A stretch of DNA of 37,315 bases. Source: Ignavibacteria bacterium CG1_02_37_35. Lineage in GTDB: Bacteria; Bacteroidota; Ignavibacteria; Ignavibacteriales; Ignavibacteriaceae. The stretch covers positions 1-37,315 of the forward strand of contig MNVA01000012.1 in the NCBI GenBank assembly GCA_001871325.1, given 5' to 3'. The number at the start of each line of letters is the position of its first letter. The first letter of the stretch is position 1. The notes under the pieces were generated by a model that was given only the letters and a program-made list of their open reading frames with translations, ran no database searches and was not told where the DNA came from. Made by a program: the position numbers and the translations under genes. Positions 24,023 through 32,136 of this stretch are shown in pieces.

Positions 24023-25813
24023 ATGAAAAGTAAAAGTAGAACAAAGATTTTTATACTGTTTAAAAAATTGCTCCCGTCAATCTTCCATGATCCGTCGAGT
24101 AAAACTTCGATTATCTTCCTTAGTATAATAATCGGATTAATTGCCGGAATTATTGCCGTGGTATTAAAATCAAGCGTTAATTTTTCGCATGAACTGGCGC
24201 TATCCATCATGGAGCGTTATTCAATAAAAATTGTTTTTCTTCTTCCGTTCATCGGAATTTTATTAACAGTTCTTTTTGTGCAATTCTTCTTCAAAGGAAT
24301 TCATGCTAAAGGATTGAGCGATATCATTTATTCTATTGCAAAAGGGAAAGTTGATATTCCGTTTCAAAGAACTTATTCACATATCATTGCAAGTACGCTA
24401 ACTGTAGGTTTGGGTGGAAGTCTTGGTCTTGAAGCTCCTATTGCCGCAACCGGCGCTGCTGTCGGAGCGAATATCGGAAAAAGTTTAAAACTTGGTTATA
24501 AATTCAAAACACTTTTTATTGCGTGCGGAACTGCAGCAGGAATTTCGGCTATTTTTAATAGTCCTATTGCGGGAGTAATTTTTGCTTTCGAAGTTTTGGT
24601 TTCGGAGATCTCAGTACCGTTTTTAATCCCGGTTTTAATTTCTTCCGCAACTGCGGCGGTATTCTCTAATTTTATGCATAGCGGCCAGCTTTTTATTTTA
24701 GTGACCCAAGGTTGGCAATTAGAAGCGCTTCCGTTTTATATTCTTCTCGGTATTTTTTGCGGGATAATTTCCGCTTATACTATCAAGACCACTTTTTTTA
24801 TCGAAAATTATTTTCATTCGATCAAGAATAAATTTTACAGAGCTGCCATTGGCGGATTGGGAGTGTCGTTTCTCATCTTCCTTTTTCTTCCGCTGTTTGG
24901 TGAGGGATATCTTTCGGTTAAGCAAGTTCTTCACACTGAATATTACTCGTTGATACAAAACAGTATTTTTTCGATCCCGCTTCCGTTCGATTGGTTTCTC
25001 ATCCTCTTCGTTTTTCTTTTGATCCTTTTAAAACCGATAGCTTCCGGGCTTACGGTTGGCGCTGGTGGTGACGGTGGAATTATTGCCCCTTCGCTTTTTA
25101 TGGGTGCAATGTCCGGCTTTTTCCTGGCTCAATTATTTAGAACACTTGGCTTAATGGATCTAAACACCGCTAATTTTATAGCAGTTGGAATGGGGGGAGT
25201 TCTTGCCGGTGTTATCCGCTCCCCGCTAACCGGAATTTTTCTTATCGCTGAAATTACCGGCGGGTATATTCTTTTTGTTCCGTTAATGATTGTGGTTTCT
25301 ACTTCTTTCTTTATTTCTAAATATTTTGAAAAGAATTCCATTTACACAAAAGTTCTCTTTGAAGAAGGCTTTGATGATGTGACTAATAAAGATGCCGCTT
25401 TACTCAGTAAAATCTCTATTGCCGAACTAATTGAGAAAGATTTTTCCGCTGTAAATCCCAATGCTACGCTTGCCCAATTTCTAGAGGTTATGACTCATTC
25501 TAAAAGAAATGTTTTTCCAGTTGTTGATTCCGAGAACAATTTCGTGGGTTTAATTTATCTTGATGATATCAGGGAGGTAATTTTGGATAAGGAACTCTAT
25601 GATATTCTCCTGGTCTATGAAATTATGCGAAGCGATAGCTGCATTGTTGATGTTGATGATTCGATGCACAGCGTAATTGATAAGTTTGATAAATATAGTA
25701 CTTGGAATTTACCCGTTGTAAAAGATGGAAAGTATGTCGGATTTGTTTCAAAATCTGCAGTTTTAACTTTATACAGGAAACACGTAGTTCACCAGGCTGA
25801 AGAAATAATTTAA
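24023..25813 (+). CDS. ClC-family chloride channel/antiporter with C-terminal CBS pair
   Basis: This 596-residue protein has the ClC membrane fold (about residues 28-435) and two CBS domains (about 445-596) that usually sense adenine nucleotides. The gating glutamate is Glu137 in G131-G-S-L-G-L-E-A-P139, and the later chloride-site segment reads GGDGGIIAPSLFMGA. The motif normally GSGIP is HAKGLSD here, and GKEGP is GLEAP, so this is a divergent prokaryotic subclass; transport mode (channel or chloride/proton exchange) cannot be told. FAFEVLVSE (E190) may supply the internal proton glutamate. It precedes the DUF47-pit pair after a 92-nt gap. Confidence 0.93.
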   Translation: MKSKSRTKIFILFKKLLPSIFHDPSSKTSIIFLSIIIGLIAGIIAVVLKSSVNFSHELALSIMERYSIKIVFLLPFIGILLTVLFVQFFFKGIHAKGLSDIIYSIAKGKVDIPFQRTYSHIIASTLTVGLGGSLGLEAPIAATGAAVGANIGKSLKLGYKFKTLFIACGTAAGISAIFNSPIAGVIFAFEVLVSEISVPFLIPVLISSATAAVFSNFMHSGQLFILVTQGWQLEALPFYILLGIFCGIISAYTIKTTFFIENYFHSIKNKFYRAAIGGLGVSFLIFLFLPLFGEGYLSVKQVLHTEYYSLIQNSIFSIPLPFDWFLILFVFLLILLKPIASGLTVGAGGDGGIIAPSLFMGAMSGFFLAQLFRTLGLMDLNTANFIAVGMGGVLAGVIRSPLTGIFLIAEITGGYILFVPLMIVVSTSFFISKYFEKNSIYTKVLFEEGFDDVTNKDAALLSKISIAELIEKDFSAVNPNATLAQFLEVMTHSKRNVFPVVDSENNFVGLIYLDDIREVILDKELYDILLVYEIMRSDSCIVDVDDSMHSVIDKFDKYSTWNLPVVKDGKYVGFVSKSAVLTLYRKHVVHQAEEII

Positions 25814-25905
25814 GGTTTATGAAGAAAAATTTAAAGAATGATTAAGAATTTTTCATTATTTCCTATTTTACATAAGAAAATTTACCGACTTTGAAAGGAA
25901 TGAAG

Positions 25906-26523
25906 ATGTTTAAAGGATTAATACCAAAAGAAGAAAAATATTTTGATGATTTTACCGAAATCATCGTTCATGTTCAAGGGATGGCACAGCAGACGTATAA
26001 TCTTTTCTCGTCAGAAAGCTACGACCCGAACATCTACTTGAAATTAAAACCGTTGGAAAACCGATGCGATGAAATAAGTTCCAGGGTTATTAAAAGATTA
26101 AACAACACCTTCATCACTCCGTTTGACCGGGAAGACATTTTCAGTTTAATTAAAAAGATAGACGGCATAGGCGATATCCTCTTAGGAACGGTTGCACGTG
26201 TGGATACTTACAGCTTAAACGAAAAAGTTGAAGGAGCCGATAAACTTGCCGCTATTGTTCTTCAACAGATCAAAGAACTCGGAAGCGTCATAAATAGATT
26301 AAAAGCAAAAGAAAAACAAATTAACGAATGTAAAGCAGTTAGGGATTTAGAAACTGAAGCTGACAATGTTTACCGCGCCTCTTTAAAAAAACTTTTCCTT
26401 GAAGAAAATAATGCCATCACATTATTCAAGAAGAAGGAAATTCTTGACATGCTCGAAAAAGCCTCTGATAAATGTCAGTCAACGGCGAATGTTATTATTT
26501 CAATCTTAATTAAAAATTCGTAA
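25906..26523 (+). CDS. DUF47-family (PhoU-like) protein, partner of PiT transporter
   Basis: This 205-residue all-helical protein belongs to the DUF47/YkaA family related to PhoU. The family start MFKGLIPKEEKYFDDF is clear, and GDILLGTVARVDTYSL and DLETEADNVYRASLKKLF are typical helices with acidic metal-ligand residues. Members control or assist the PiT phosphate transporter encoded next to them. The start at 25906 is chosen because AAAGGA lies 7 nt upstream and the family N-terminus begins there; TTG 25891 and ATG 25900 are alternatives. The pit gene follows after 5 nt. Confidence 0.92.
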   Translation: MFKGLIPKEEKYFDDFTEIIVHVQGMAQQTYNLFSSESYDPNIYLKLKPLENRCDEISSRVIKRLNNTFITPFDREDIFSLIKKIDGIGDILLGTVARVDTYSLNEKVEGADKLAAIVLQQIKELGSVINRLKAKEKQINECKAVRDLETEADNVYRASLKKLFLEENNAITLFKKKEILDMLEKASDKCQSTANVIISILIKNS

Positions 26524-26528
26524 CACTT

Positions 26529-27536
26529 ATGGTCTTTCCAATAACAATTATTTTATTAGCGCTTCTCTTTGACTTTTACAATGGAATGAACGATGCGGCT
26601 AATTCAATTGCAACAGTCGTATCAACAAGAGTTTTAACTCCTTTTCACGCGGTACTCTGGGCGACGTTTTTCAACTTTGTTGCTGCTTTTGTTTTTGGAA
26701 CTGCTGTCGCGAAAACCATCGGCGCCGGGTTAGTTGATGCATCGGTCATTGATTATCAAGTTATTTTTTCTGCATTAATTGGAGCCATCGTGCTTACTTC
26801 CGTATGTACACATTTTGGACTTCCGATCAGTGTGTCACATGCAATCATCGGTGGACTTGTTGGGGCGGCGCTTATAAAAGTGGGTCCTGCCAGTATTATT
26901 TTTTCAGGCTTTATTAAAGTTGTGATTTTTATTTTCATTGCTCCGGTTATGGGTTACGTTATTTCTTATTTTTTTTCTATCGTTATTTTATGGATTGTTA
27001 GGAATAAATCACCAAGAACGGTTGACAAATATTTTAGAAAATTGCAATTAGTTTCTGCCGCACTTTTCAGTTTAAGTCATGGGTCGAATGATGCACAAAA
27101 AACGATGGGAATTATTACAATGGTTTTAATACTGATGGCTGCCGGTGGTGATCCATCGTTAGTTGGAAAATCATTTAATGTCCCTTTTTGGGTTGTAATA
27201 ACCAGCCATTCGGTTATTGCTTTTGGTACAATGGTCGGTGGTTGGAAAGTGATTAAGACCTTGGGAATGAGGATGACAAAACTTAGCCCTTTTGGAGGCT
27301 TTAGCGCTGAAACTTCTGCCGGAATGACGATAGTTCTCGCCACGCTTTTCGGAATTCCCGTCAGCACTACTCATACCATTACAGGCGCAATAACCGGTGT
27401 TGGCGCTATCAAAGGATTTTCTGCCGTTCGTTGGGGTGTTGCCAGAAATATTTTATGGGCTTGGGTCCTCACGATTCCTCTTTCCGGTTTTATTTCCGGG
27501 CTAATGTATTGGATAGCTGTTACGTTTGTGCAATAG
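26529..27536 (+). CDS. pit: Low-affinity inorganic phosphate transporter (PiT family)
   Basis: This 335-residue membrane protein has about ten helices and both inverted family signatures: F-Y-N-G-M-N-D-A-A-N-S near residue 20 and SLSHGSNDAQKTMG near 180. PiT proteins import phosphate as a metal-phosphate complex driven by protons or sodium. It lies 5 nt after the DUF47 gene, the standard pairing. No Shine-Dalgarno sequence is visible before its ATG, so it probably depends on translation of the upstream gene. No PHO-like heptamer array lies before the pair, unlike the genes at 32.5 and 34.6 kb. Confidence 0.95.
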   Translation: MVFPITIILLALLFDFYNGMNDAANSIATVVSTRVLTPFHAVLWATFFNFVAAFVFGTAVAKTIGAGLVDASVIDYQVIFSALIGAIVLTSVCTHFGLPISVSHAIIGGLVGAALIKVGPASIIFSGFIKVVIFIFIAPVMGYVISYFFSIVILWIVRNKSPRTVDKYFRKLQLVSAALFSLSHGSNDAQKTMGIITMVLILMAAGGDPSLVGKSFNVPFWVVITSHSVIAFGTMVGGWKVIKTLGMRMTKLSPFGGFSAETSAGMTIVLATLFGIPVSTTHTITGAITGVGAIKGFSAVRWGVARNILWAWVLTIPLSGFISGLMYWIAVTFVQ

Positions 27537-27554
27537 TGGATAGTCAAGGGAACA

Positions 27555-27575
27555 GTCTTTAGTCAGCAGTCAAGG
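27555..27575. repeat. Short GTC-heptad array after pit
   Basis: Three 7-nt units starting with GTC (GTCTTTA, GTCAGCA, GTCAAGG) follow the pit stop codon by 18 nt, with a loose GTCAAGG copy at 27543. Confidence 0.45.
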
Positions 27576-27640
27576 GTTATTGCGGATATGTGCATGCTCA
27601 ATTCAAATCTTGATAGTTTTGTAATATTACCTTACAACCC

Positions 27641-27993
27641 GCTCCTCCGGAGCTAATTTTTACACCATACTTTTTTTCTGCAAACAGTCCGCCCCGATGG
27701 GGCTTTTACTCAAGGGCACCTCTAAAATCTTGCTTAGAAACCTTCAAGGATTTTATTTTAGCTAAGTTCGATAAAATTTTAACATAACAAAATATGGTAA
27801 AGATAAACCTTGAAGGTTTTTAGAGATGCCCTCAAATGATATTTATGTTTCTACAAACAGTTCGTTCCTACGGAACTGATTCCCCATTTTATGAAGCAAA
27901 TTGTAACCGCGCTCTTACCGTATTTGTTAGCTCCGTAGGAGCTTTCTGTTTGAAGCACAGTAAGCGAGAATAATATTTTAGCTCCATCGGAGC
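27641..27993. repeat. Cluster of five CC-NNN-GG palindromes with varying stems
   Basis: Perfect hairpins with 3-nt loops lie at 27641-27653 (GCTCC, loop TCC), 27691-27703 (GCCCC, loop GAT), 27864-27876 (GTTCC, loop TAC), 27929-27943 (AGCTCC, loop GTA) and 27981-27993 (GCTCC, loop ATC). The second and third follow a shared head, TTTCT(G/A)CAAACAGT; the fourth has the head inverted on its right. Stem changes are compensated on the other arm. No gene is seen in 27537-28061. Confidence 0.75.
27714..27831. mobile_element. 118-bp MITE-like element with TCAA target duplication
   Basis: The ends GGGCACCTCTAAAA (27714-27727) and, on the other strand, GGGCATCTCTAAAA (27831 inward) match at 13 of 14 bases. 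Farther in, AAACCTTCAAGG on the left and AACCTTCAAGG on the right continue the repeat. TCAA flanks both sides (27710-27713 and 27832-27835). There is no coding capacity, so it would need a transposase from elsewhere. Confidence 0.7.
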
Positions 27994-28061
27994 GACCGGT
28001 GGTTTCCTCTATAAAGAGTGGTTTATAAAAGTCGAGGGAGGTTTTTCATTTCGAAGTATAA

Positions 28062-28949
28062 TCAATACTCAAACTCTGCCGGTCTTTTCATATTTTCTCT
28101 TCCTTTTCTTTCGATCAATTCGCGGTACGTGATCAGTTTAATGTTATTCTTTTTAACTTCAGCAATAAATTCGGGAGAAAGAAGTGCTGATAATTCCGCC
28201 TGCCTGTTAAGACTCATTTTCGGCGGACCAAATGGATTCATATCGATCATTGCTCGAAGTTCGTCATTATCTACTCCGCAATGGCAAACTATAAGATTAA
28301 CTTTTTCCTTCTCCAACTTGTTCCGGAGGATGCCAATTAAACTGTCTTTCTTCGACTCAATCGGATCGGGATACATGTTGTCCGTATAAAATTCTCCGAA
28401 GTAACGGGAAATTCCAAGATGATTTTCTTCCGCAAGTTTTTCAACAATGTCCCGGTACTCAGGCTTATCCATTGCTGTTCCCATGTGATAATCTATGTAG
28501 TCAATCTTTAAACCGCTGTTCATCGCCCTGGCAACTTGCGCTCTTAATTCTTTTTCAACTTCTTCAAGTTTCGGGTTGTGTTCGTGAAATGTTTTCCGTG
28601 AAGGGAAAAAATAGCCGGATTCATCGGTTAATGATGAGACCTCTTTTCCCAGAACCGGTCCCCAGCGATAGTTCTTCCATTCCGCATTTAATGTTAAATG
28701 AATACCTACCGGGACTTGCGGGTTGGATTTAAGTAACTCAACCGCTTGTTGATACCAGGGGCAAGCAAACATCACGGAAGTTGAAAAAGGGATTCCGCTC
28801 CCGATCATCTTTTCCAATGCTAAGTTTGTTGAATTTGACATTCCTGAATCATCGCAGCGGATTAACATTGTTACTTCTTCATCCGTTTGCTGTGCTGAAA
28901 GGGGAGTGAAAAAAAGTAAAGCCAAAACAAATATTTTAAAGTGATTCAT
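28062..28949 (-). CDS. Secreted ChbG/YdjC-like carbohydrate deacetylase
   Basis: This 295-residue protein has a signal peptide (about 1-21, ending TPLSAQQ) and a YdjC/ChbG deacetylase-like barrel. The metal-site residues visible are D-D in LIRCDDSGMS, H in VGIHLTLNAEW and H in DYIDYHMGT, and a late HCG segment (LIVCHCGVDNDE). Family members remove acetyl groups from N-acetylated sugars such as chitooligosaccharides. A secreted form is less common than the cytoplasmic ChbG. I start at the ATG at 28949, with AAGGAAAAG upstream; a TTG at 28964 would add five residues. It has a gap of about 185 nt of repeats from the next minus-strand gene. Confidence 0.85.
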   Translation of the reverse strand: MNHFKIFVLALLFFTPLSAQQTDEEVTMLIRCDDSGMSNSTNLALEKMIGSGIPFSTSVMFACPWYQQAVELLKSNPQVPVGIHLTLNAEWKNYRWGPVLGKEVSSLTDESGYFFPSRKTFHEHNPKLEEVEKELRAQVARAMNSGLKIDYIDYHMGTAMDKPEYRDIVEKLAEENHLGISRYFGEFYTDNMYPDPIESKKDSLIGILRNKLEKEKVNLIVCHCGVDNDELRAMIDMNPFGPPKMSLNRQAELSALLSPEFIAEVKKNNIKLITYRELIERKGRENMKRPAEFEY

Positions 28950-29010
28950 TCTCTTTTCCTTCAATTATTTTTTTGTGAACGATTAAAACTAAGAAAATAT
29001 TTTAAAATTA

Positions 29011-29034
29011 ACCTCTCCCTGTTTCCCTCTCCTT
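29011..29034. repeat. Partial copy of the 58-bp hairpin repeat
   Basis: ACCTCTCCCTG... matches the first 24 nt of the element found complete at 30444 and (less exactly) 32029, then diverges at the base of the hairpin loop. It is a half copy without its right arm. Confidence 0.7.
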
Positions 29035-29064
29035 ACACTTGACCGCGGCGGAAAAGAGAGCCTC

Positions 29065-29116
29065 AAACCTCCGAGGTTTTGAGGACTTGTTCAAAATCCT
29101 AAAACCTCGGAGGTTT
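29065..29116. repeat. Two inverted AAACCT-NNN-AGGTTT palindromes
   Basis: Hairpins AAACCT/AGGTTT lie at 29065-29079 (loop CCG) and 29102-29116 (loop CGG). The loops are complementary, so the two copies are inverted relative to each other. They sit just downstream of the beta-barrel gene on the minus strand and could end its transcript. Confidence 0.65.
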
Positions 29117-29134
29117 CTGTTTTAAACACTTCTC

Positions 29135-29704
29135 TTAAAAATAAAATGATAACGTTAGTTTAGCATTAACGATTAAAAATCTAGTTTGAGTAGTAGTTAT
29201 TGGATTATCATAGTAATCAAAATCATTGTCTTTGATATAAGTTAACGATACCGTTTGACTTCCACCGATAGATAAATGTTTGGAAATAAAATATTCCGCT
29301 CCCAATCCGGTTTCAATATTGTATTCATAGTTTTTAACTTCACGGTTATGATGAATTGATAAGCCACCTCGACTTTGAACATATAAACCACCGGAAAAGA
29401 CTGTATAAAATGAAATATTATCTCTAGAAAGAACCGTATACTCCATTCCTATAACACCGCCAAAGGTATTGAATTTATCGATTGAAGTACCCGTAGAACG
29501 ACGAGTAGCATATCTTTCTGAAGAAATGCCACCTTTAACAAAAAAAGCGATGGAATTTGTTGATCTGTATTTAAAACCCACCACTTCACCTATCGAATAA
29601 GTATAATCCATTATCAAACCATAATGAGAAAATGTAGAGTCTTTCTCTTGTGCAGTTATTGAAAGAGGAAAAATTAAGAGTAGAGTAAAGAGAATTGTTT
29701 TCAT
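29135..29704 (-). CDS. Small outer-membrane beta-barrel protein, paralog 1
   Basis: This 189-residue protein has a signal peptide (about 1-18, ending SITAQ), then alternating hydrophobic strands such as GLIMDYTYSIGEVVGFKYRS and FIVNAKLTLSFYF-like C-terminal strands. The last residue is Phe after an aromatic pair, the usual BamA recognition signal of outer-membrane barrels. It is a clear paralog of the next gene: both begin after cleavage with QEKDSTF and end KLTLSFYF or KFTLSFYF. Ligand or function is unknown. The two lie in tandem with a 78-nt gap. Confidence 0.8.
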   Translation of the reverse strand: MKTILFTLLLIFPLSITAQEKDSTFSHYGLIMDYTYSIGEVVGFKYRSTNSIAFFVKGGISSERYATRRSTGTSIDKFNTFGGVIGMEYTVLSRDNISFYTVFSGGLYVQSRGGLSIHHNREVKNYEYNIETGLGAEYFISKHLSIGGSQTVSLTYIKDNDFDYYDNPITTTQTRFLIVNAKLTLSFYF

Positions 29705-29782
29705 TTTTGATTCCTTTTTGATTTCACGCTAAATGTTATCCTTGATTAGTTGGTCTATTTTTATAAATTGAATGATTTACAG

Positions 29783-30376
29783 TTAAAAATAGAATGACAA
29801 AGTAAATTTGGTGTTGCCAAAAACTACTTTTGTATAAGTTAATGGATCAGATTCGCCATAATCTGAAATTCTGTTTCCACTTGTATAATCTAAAGAAAGC
29901 ATTTGACTACAACCTATTGATAAATGATTCGAAAAAAAATATTCTGCACCCACTCCGGATGAGATACTATAAGTAAAATTTTTATCATAGAGTTTTCCGG
30001 CATACTCATAAAAAGACCCTTCTAAGAAGTAAACCTGGCTAAAGTCGGTAACGATTAAACCTGCTGAGGCTACTAAATAAAATGTAATATTATTGGTTGA
30101 ATGAATACTGTATTCAATTCCCAAAACACCCCCATACTTTCTAAGCTCTTGATACGTTTCATTACCCTCTGAATATCTCCAGGGTTGCTGAGTAAAAAGT
30201 TTCCCTTTAAAGAAATAGGAAATAGATTTTGTCGGTCTATATTTAAAACCAATTTCATCTGCGATCGAATTAGTATAATCCATTACAAACCCGTGATGGC
30301 AAAAGGTAGAATCTTTCTCTTGTGCATGTGCAGAAAGATTGAAGATCAGTAGTAGAACAAATAAAAATGTTTTCAT
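29783..30376 (-). CDS. Small outer-membrane beta-barrel protein, paralog 2
   Basis: This 197-residue protein shares the layout of its neighbour: signal peptide ending in SAHAQ, QEKDSTFCHHGFVMDYTNSI at the mature start, a GFKYRPTKSISYFFKGKL strand, an EYFFSNHLSIG segment and a FTLSFYF C-terminus. A tandem duplication is the simplest origin. It is longer by eight residues, mainly in loop regions. The barrel probably has eight strands, which makes it a structural or small-ligand barrel rather than a large channel. A 58-bp hairpin repeat separates it from the methyltransferase gene upstream. Confidence 0.8.
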   Translation of the reverse strand: MKTFLFVLLLIFNLSAHAQEKDSTFCHHGFVMDYTNSIADEIGFKYRPTKSISYFFKGKLFTQQPWRYSEGNETYQELRKYGGVLGIEYSIHSTNNITFYLVASAGLIVTDFSQVYFLEGSFYEYAGKLYDKNFTYSISSGVGAEYFFSNHLSIGCSQMLSLDYTSGNRISDYGESDPLTYTKVVFGNTKFTLSFYF

Positions 30377-30436
30377 ATACGGTTTTATACTTTGTTATTT
30401 TATAAACAACTTCTTTGTCGAATAGGTTTATTATAG

Positions 30437-30494
30437 GCAATTGACCTCTCCCTGTTTCCCTCTCCTTGGTAAGGAGAGGGACTAAGGGTGAGGT
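30437..30494. repeat. 58-bp hairpin repeat, copy A
   Basis: The element starts GCAATTG and holds a perfect 10-bp stem (CCCTCTCCTT with AAGGAGAGGG, loop GGT at 30468-30470). An outer imperfect stem pairs ACCTCTCCCT with AGGGTGAGGT. It ends 5 nt before the stop of the methyltransferase gene and matches copy B at 53 of 58 bases in the same orientation. Confidence 0.85.
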
Positions 30495-30499
30495 TTTTC

Positions 30500-31957
30500 T
30501 TAAATCCCCAACTCAATTTGTTTGTTTTTCTTTCCTTTGAACTGCGCCGCTTTGAACGTAATGTTTGTTGACGGAAGTTTTAGAAATTTGTTGTTAAAGA
30601 AATCCTTCAGCGTTAGTATCTGAATTTTCGGATATTGAAATCCCGGGAATTCAACAAAGCCTTGCTGCGCTGTGGTATCCAGCATCGGTTTGGTCGGTTC
30701 TTCAATTGAAAGAAATACTCCAAGCTCGCATTTGTGTTTTGAAAGAACTCCTATCAATGCGTCAATATCTTTAGATTGCACTTTGCCTCCTTTAACTTGA
30801 AAAGCAACACGGATGGATTGAGTTTCCGAAACAAGATATTGCCCGATGCCGTCAATTCCTTTATCCGCTCCCTTTGAGCCGAACGTTGTTGAGAAAACTT
30901 CAAACTCTGTGAGCCACCAATCCTGGAAGGCGTTCGGATTTTGTTTCCACAATTCAATTGCGCTAACTTCATCTGTCGGTGTTCCGCGCACTTCAAAAGC
31001 GGTTAATTGTTTTCCGTAGGTATCCTTTAATCTTCTTTTGATTAACGAAATGGCAATGGGAGAAATATCAACCCCTATCCAGTTACGGTGCAGACTTTCC
31101 GCCGCGTCAACGGTTGTTCCGCAGCCGCAGAAGCCGTCAAGCACGGTGTCTCCTTCGTTACTGCTTGCTTGTATAATTCTTTCTAATAATACTTTTGGTT
31201 TTTGTGTTGGATAACCCATCCATTCTCTGGATGCATTGACCGTTTGAAAAGATGGCAAATCAGTCCAGGTATCACTCATCTTTCTTCCTTTAGATTGATC
31301 AAGAAATTGTTTTCTTTCCTTCCCGTCATTTTCAACATAAATTTTATATCTTCTCCCATCTTCTGTTATTTTATCATACCTTTTTATTGTAGAAGCAGTT
31401 AAAGGTTGGTGTTCTATTTGGAAAGTGGCTTCAGCATATGAATAGAAAAGAATTATGTCGTGACCACGCACAAATTTCTTTTTAACCTGTGTTTTGAAAC
31501 CGGAAGAAGATTCATTAGACCAAATGATTTCATTTCTAAAATTCTTTTCTTGAAAAATGATGTCACAAATTGTTTTCAAATAATGACTCATCGTCGGGTC
31601 GCAATGAAGATAAAAACTTCCGGTCGGTTTAAGAACTCTATGGAGTTCAATTAAACGCAGACTCATCATAACTAAATAGGGGAAAGCGTGGGGCGCAACT
31701 TTTTGATAGGTGAGCAGAAGATAAAAAAGATTTTCTGTTTTCATTGTATGCAGTTCTTGCAGAGAATCTTGAATGTTCTTCAAAGACCACGTATCTTCAA
31801 AGGCAATGCGCTGGGTTTGAATTTCTTTATCGTCAAAGAAAATATTATAGTCGCGCTTGCTGTTAAACGGCGGATCAATATAGATAAGATCAACCGATTC
31901 GTCTTTAATATTATCCCGTAGGACGTTTAAGCAATCACCCAGATAGATGTAGTTCAT
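30500..31957 (-). CDS. Beta-class DNA methyltransferase fused to a nuclease-like domain
   Basis: The protein has 485 residues. Motif IV is D28-P-P-F31 near the N-terminus (YIDPPFNSKRDYN), and motif I (D274-G-F-C-G-C-G-T-T) comes after it, the order of beta-class N4-cytosine or N6-adenine methyltransferases. After about residue 345 a second domain shows PD-(D/E)xK-like residues of the Mrr type: GADKGID369G, then Q387-V-K389. Such a domain may cut DNA or only bind it. No separate restriction gene is next to it. The methylated base and target site cannot be predicted. It is flanked on both sides by copies of the same hairpin repeat. Confidence 0.88.
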   Translation of the reverse strand: MNYIYLGDCLNVLRDNIKDESVDLIYIDPPFNSKRDYNIFFDDKEIQTQRIAFEDTWSLKNIQDSLQELHTMKTENLFYLLLTYQKVAPHAFPYLVMMSLRLIELHRVLKPTGSFYLHCDPTMSHYLKTICDIIFQEKNFRNEIIWSNESSSGFKTQVKKKFVRGHDIILFYSYAEATFQIEHQPLTASTIKRYDKITEDGRRYKIYVENDGKERKQFLDQSKGRKMSDTWTDLPSFQTVNASREWMGYPTQKPKVLLERIIQASSNEGDTVLDGFCGCGTTVDAAESLHRNWIGVDISPIAISLIKRRLKDTYGKQLTAFEVRGTPTDEVSAIELWKQNPNAFQDWWLTEFEVFSTTFGSKGADKGIDGIGQYLVSETQSIRVAFQVKGGKVQSKDIDALIGVLSKHKCELGVFLSIEEPTKPMLDTTAQQGFVEFPGFQYPKIQILTLKDFFNNKFLKLPSTNITFKAAQFKGKKNKQIELGI

Positions 31958-32021
31958 AGTGTATAACTTCCTGTAATTAATTCCTTTGTAAATCTAAGCA
32001 AATATTATTTTGTACAAAACC

Positions 32022-32079
32022 GCAATTGACCTCTCCCTCGTTCCCTCTCCTTAGTAAGGAGAGGGATGAAGGGTGAGGT
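32022..32079. repeat. 58-bp hairpin repeat, copy B
   Basis: The sequence matches copy A (30437-30494) at 53 of 58 bases in direct orientation. The 10-bp stem is unchanged and the loop reads AGT in place of GGT. It begins 64 nt upstream of the methyltransferase start, so the gene lies between two direct copies. Confidence 0.85.
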
Positions 32080-32136
32080 TACTGCTTCTCTAAGATTTAA
32101 ATAACACATGTTACGCAGATGTTGATAGAAAAAATT

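Noticed and set aside
28018-28389. A 123-residue plus-strand open frame near the deacetylase gene
   Set aside because: It mostly overlaps the 3' end of the minus-strand deacetylase gene and shows no recognisable domain.
30500-31957. Complete restriction-modification locus
   Set aside because: No separate restriction or specificity gene lies beside the methyltransferase; only the fused nuclease-like domain could cut.
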